NCBI GenBank assembly: GCA_009699645.1
Contig: WLNU01000074.1
Location: forward strand, 1-5,454
Direction: 5' to 3'
Source: Actinomycetota bacterium
GTDB taxonomy: Bacteria; Actinomycetota; Actinomycetes; Nanopelagicales; Nanopelagicaceae
DNA: 5,454 bases
Shown here: piece after piece, positions 5,401 through 5,454 of the stretch
Layout: every line of letters starts with the position of its first letter
How positions within the stretch are numbered: the first letter of the stretch is position 1
Translations under genes and position numbers: made by a program
The notes under the pieces: model-generated
Databases searched by the model: none
Told to the model about the DNA's origin: nothing
What the model saw: only the letters and a program-made list of their open reading frames with translations

Positions 5401-5454
5401 AGAATTTCAAAGCTCGCGAAGGTTGCAACTATTGCACTCGCGTTTGGTTTAGTA
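5398..5454 (+). CDS. pstS: Probable phosphate-binding protein PstS, only the first 19 codons in the window
   Basis: Nineteen codons are visible, reading MRISKLAKVATIALAFGLV. This is a basic N-terminus (Arg2, Lys5, Lys8) followed by a hydrophobic core, as in a secretion signal; the cleavage site or lipobox cysteine would lie beyond the window. In Gram-positive bacteria PstS is an exported, usually lipid-anchored protein that captures phosphate and delivers it to PstC/PstA. The name rests on context: it directly follows pstCAB, no other pstS is seen, and its upstream region carries PHO-box repeats. Another phosphate-regulated secreted protein, such as a phosphatase, cannot be excluded. The start is a rare TTG with a strong ribosome binding site. 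Confidence 0.6.
   Translation, partial: MRISKLAKVATIALAFGLV

Overview
The window looks like a piece of chromosome from a low-to-moderate G+C actinobacterium, roughly mid-40s percent G+C by eye. It would fit a streamlined freshwater lineage such as acI/Nanopelagicales, but that placement is inference. Three things point to Actinobacteria. The two-component pair closely resembles mycobacterial SenX3-RegX3. The phoU gene stands divergent to the kinase gene, as I recall for Streptomyces. The intergenic regions carry 11-bp direct repeats of the Streptomyces PHO-box type (GTTCACC). The whole window is one phosphate-sensing and phosphate-uptake island.

Layout. Positions 1-554 (minus) hold the start of a RegX3/PhoB-like response regulator whose C-terminal end lies outside the window. 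Positions 551-1615 (minus) hold a SenX3/PhoR-like histidine kinase that overlaps the regulator by 4 bp and has no membrane segment. Positions 1616-1715 are a 100-bp divergent control region with a PHO box and two facing -10-like elements. On the plus strand follow phoU (1716-2366), pstC (2373-3356), pstA (3353-4402) and pstB (4399-5277), tightly packed with 4-bp overlaps or a 6-bp gap. Positions 5278-5397 are a second control region with PHO-box repeats, and a gene with a TTG start and a signal-peptide-like N-terminus begins at 5398, most likely pstS. No stretch above 300 bases lacks a gene. I see no RNA genes, mobile elements, CRISPR arrays or convincing terminators.

How the genes work together. 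PstS (outside the membrane), PstC and PstA (membrane channel) and PstB (ATPase) form the high-affinity phosphate importer. PhoU links the importer state to the kinase and keeps signalling off when phosphate is plentiful. When phosphate is scarce, the kinase phosphorylates the regulator at Asp52, and the regulator probably binds the PHO boxes at 1655-1698 and 5280-5345 to raise its own operon, phoU-pstCAB and pstS.

This is mainly a known system, not a new one. The points worth a second look are the shared geometry of the two PHO operators, the apparently leaderless start of both divergent genes, the soluble kinase, and pstS placed last behind its own operator.
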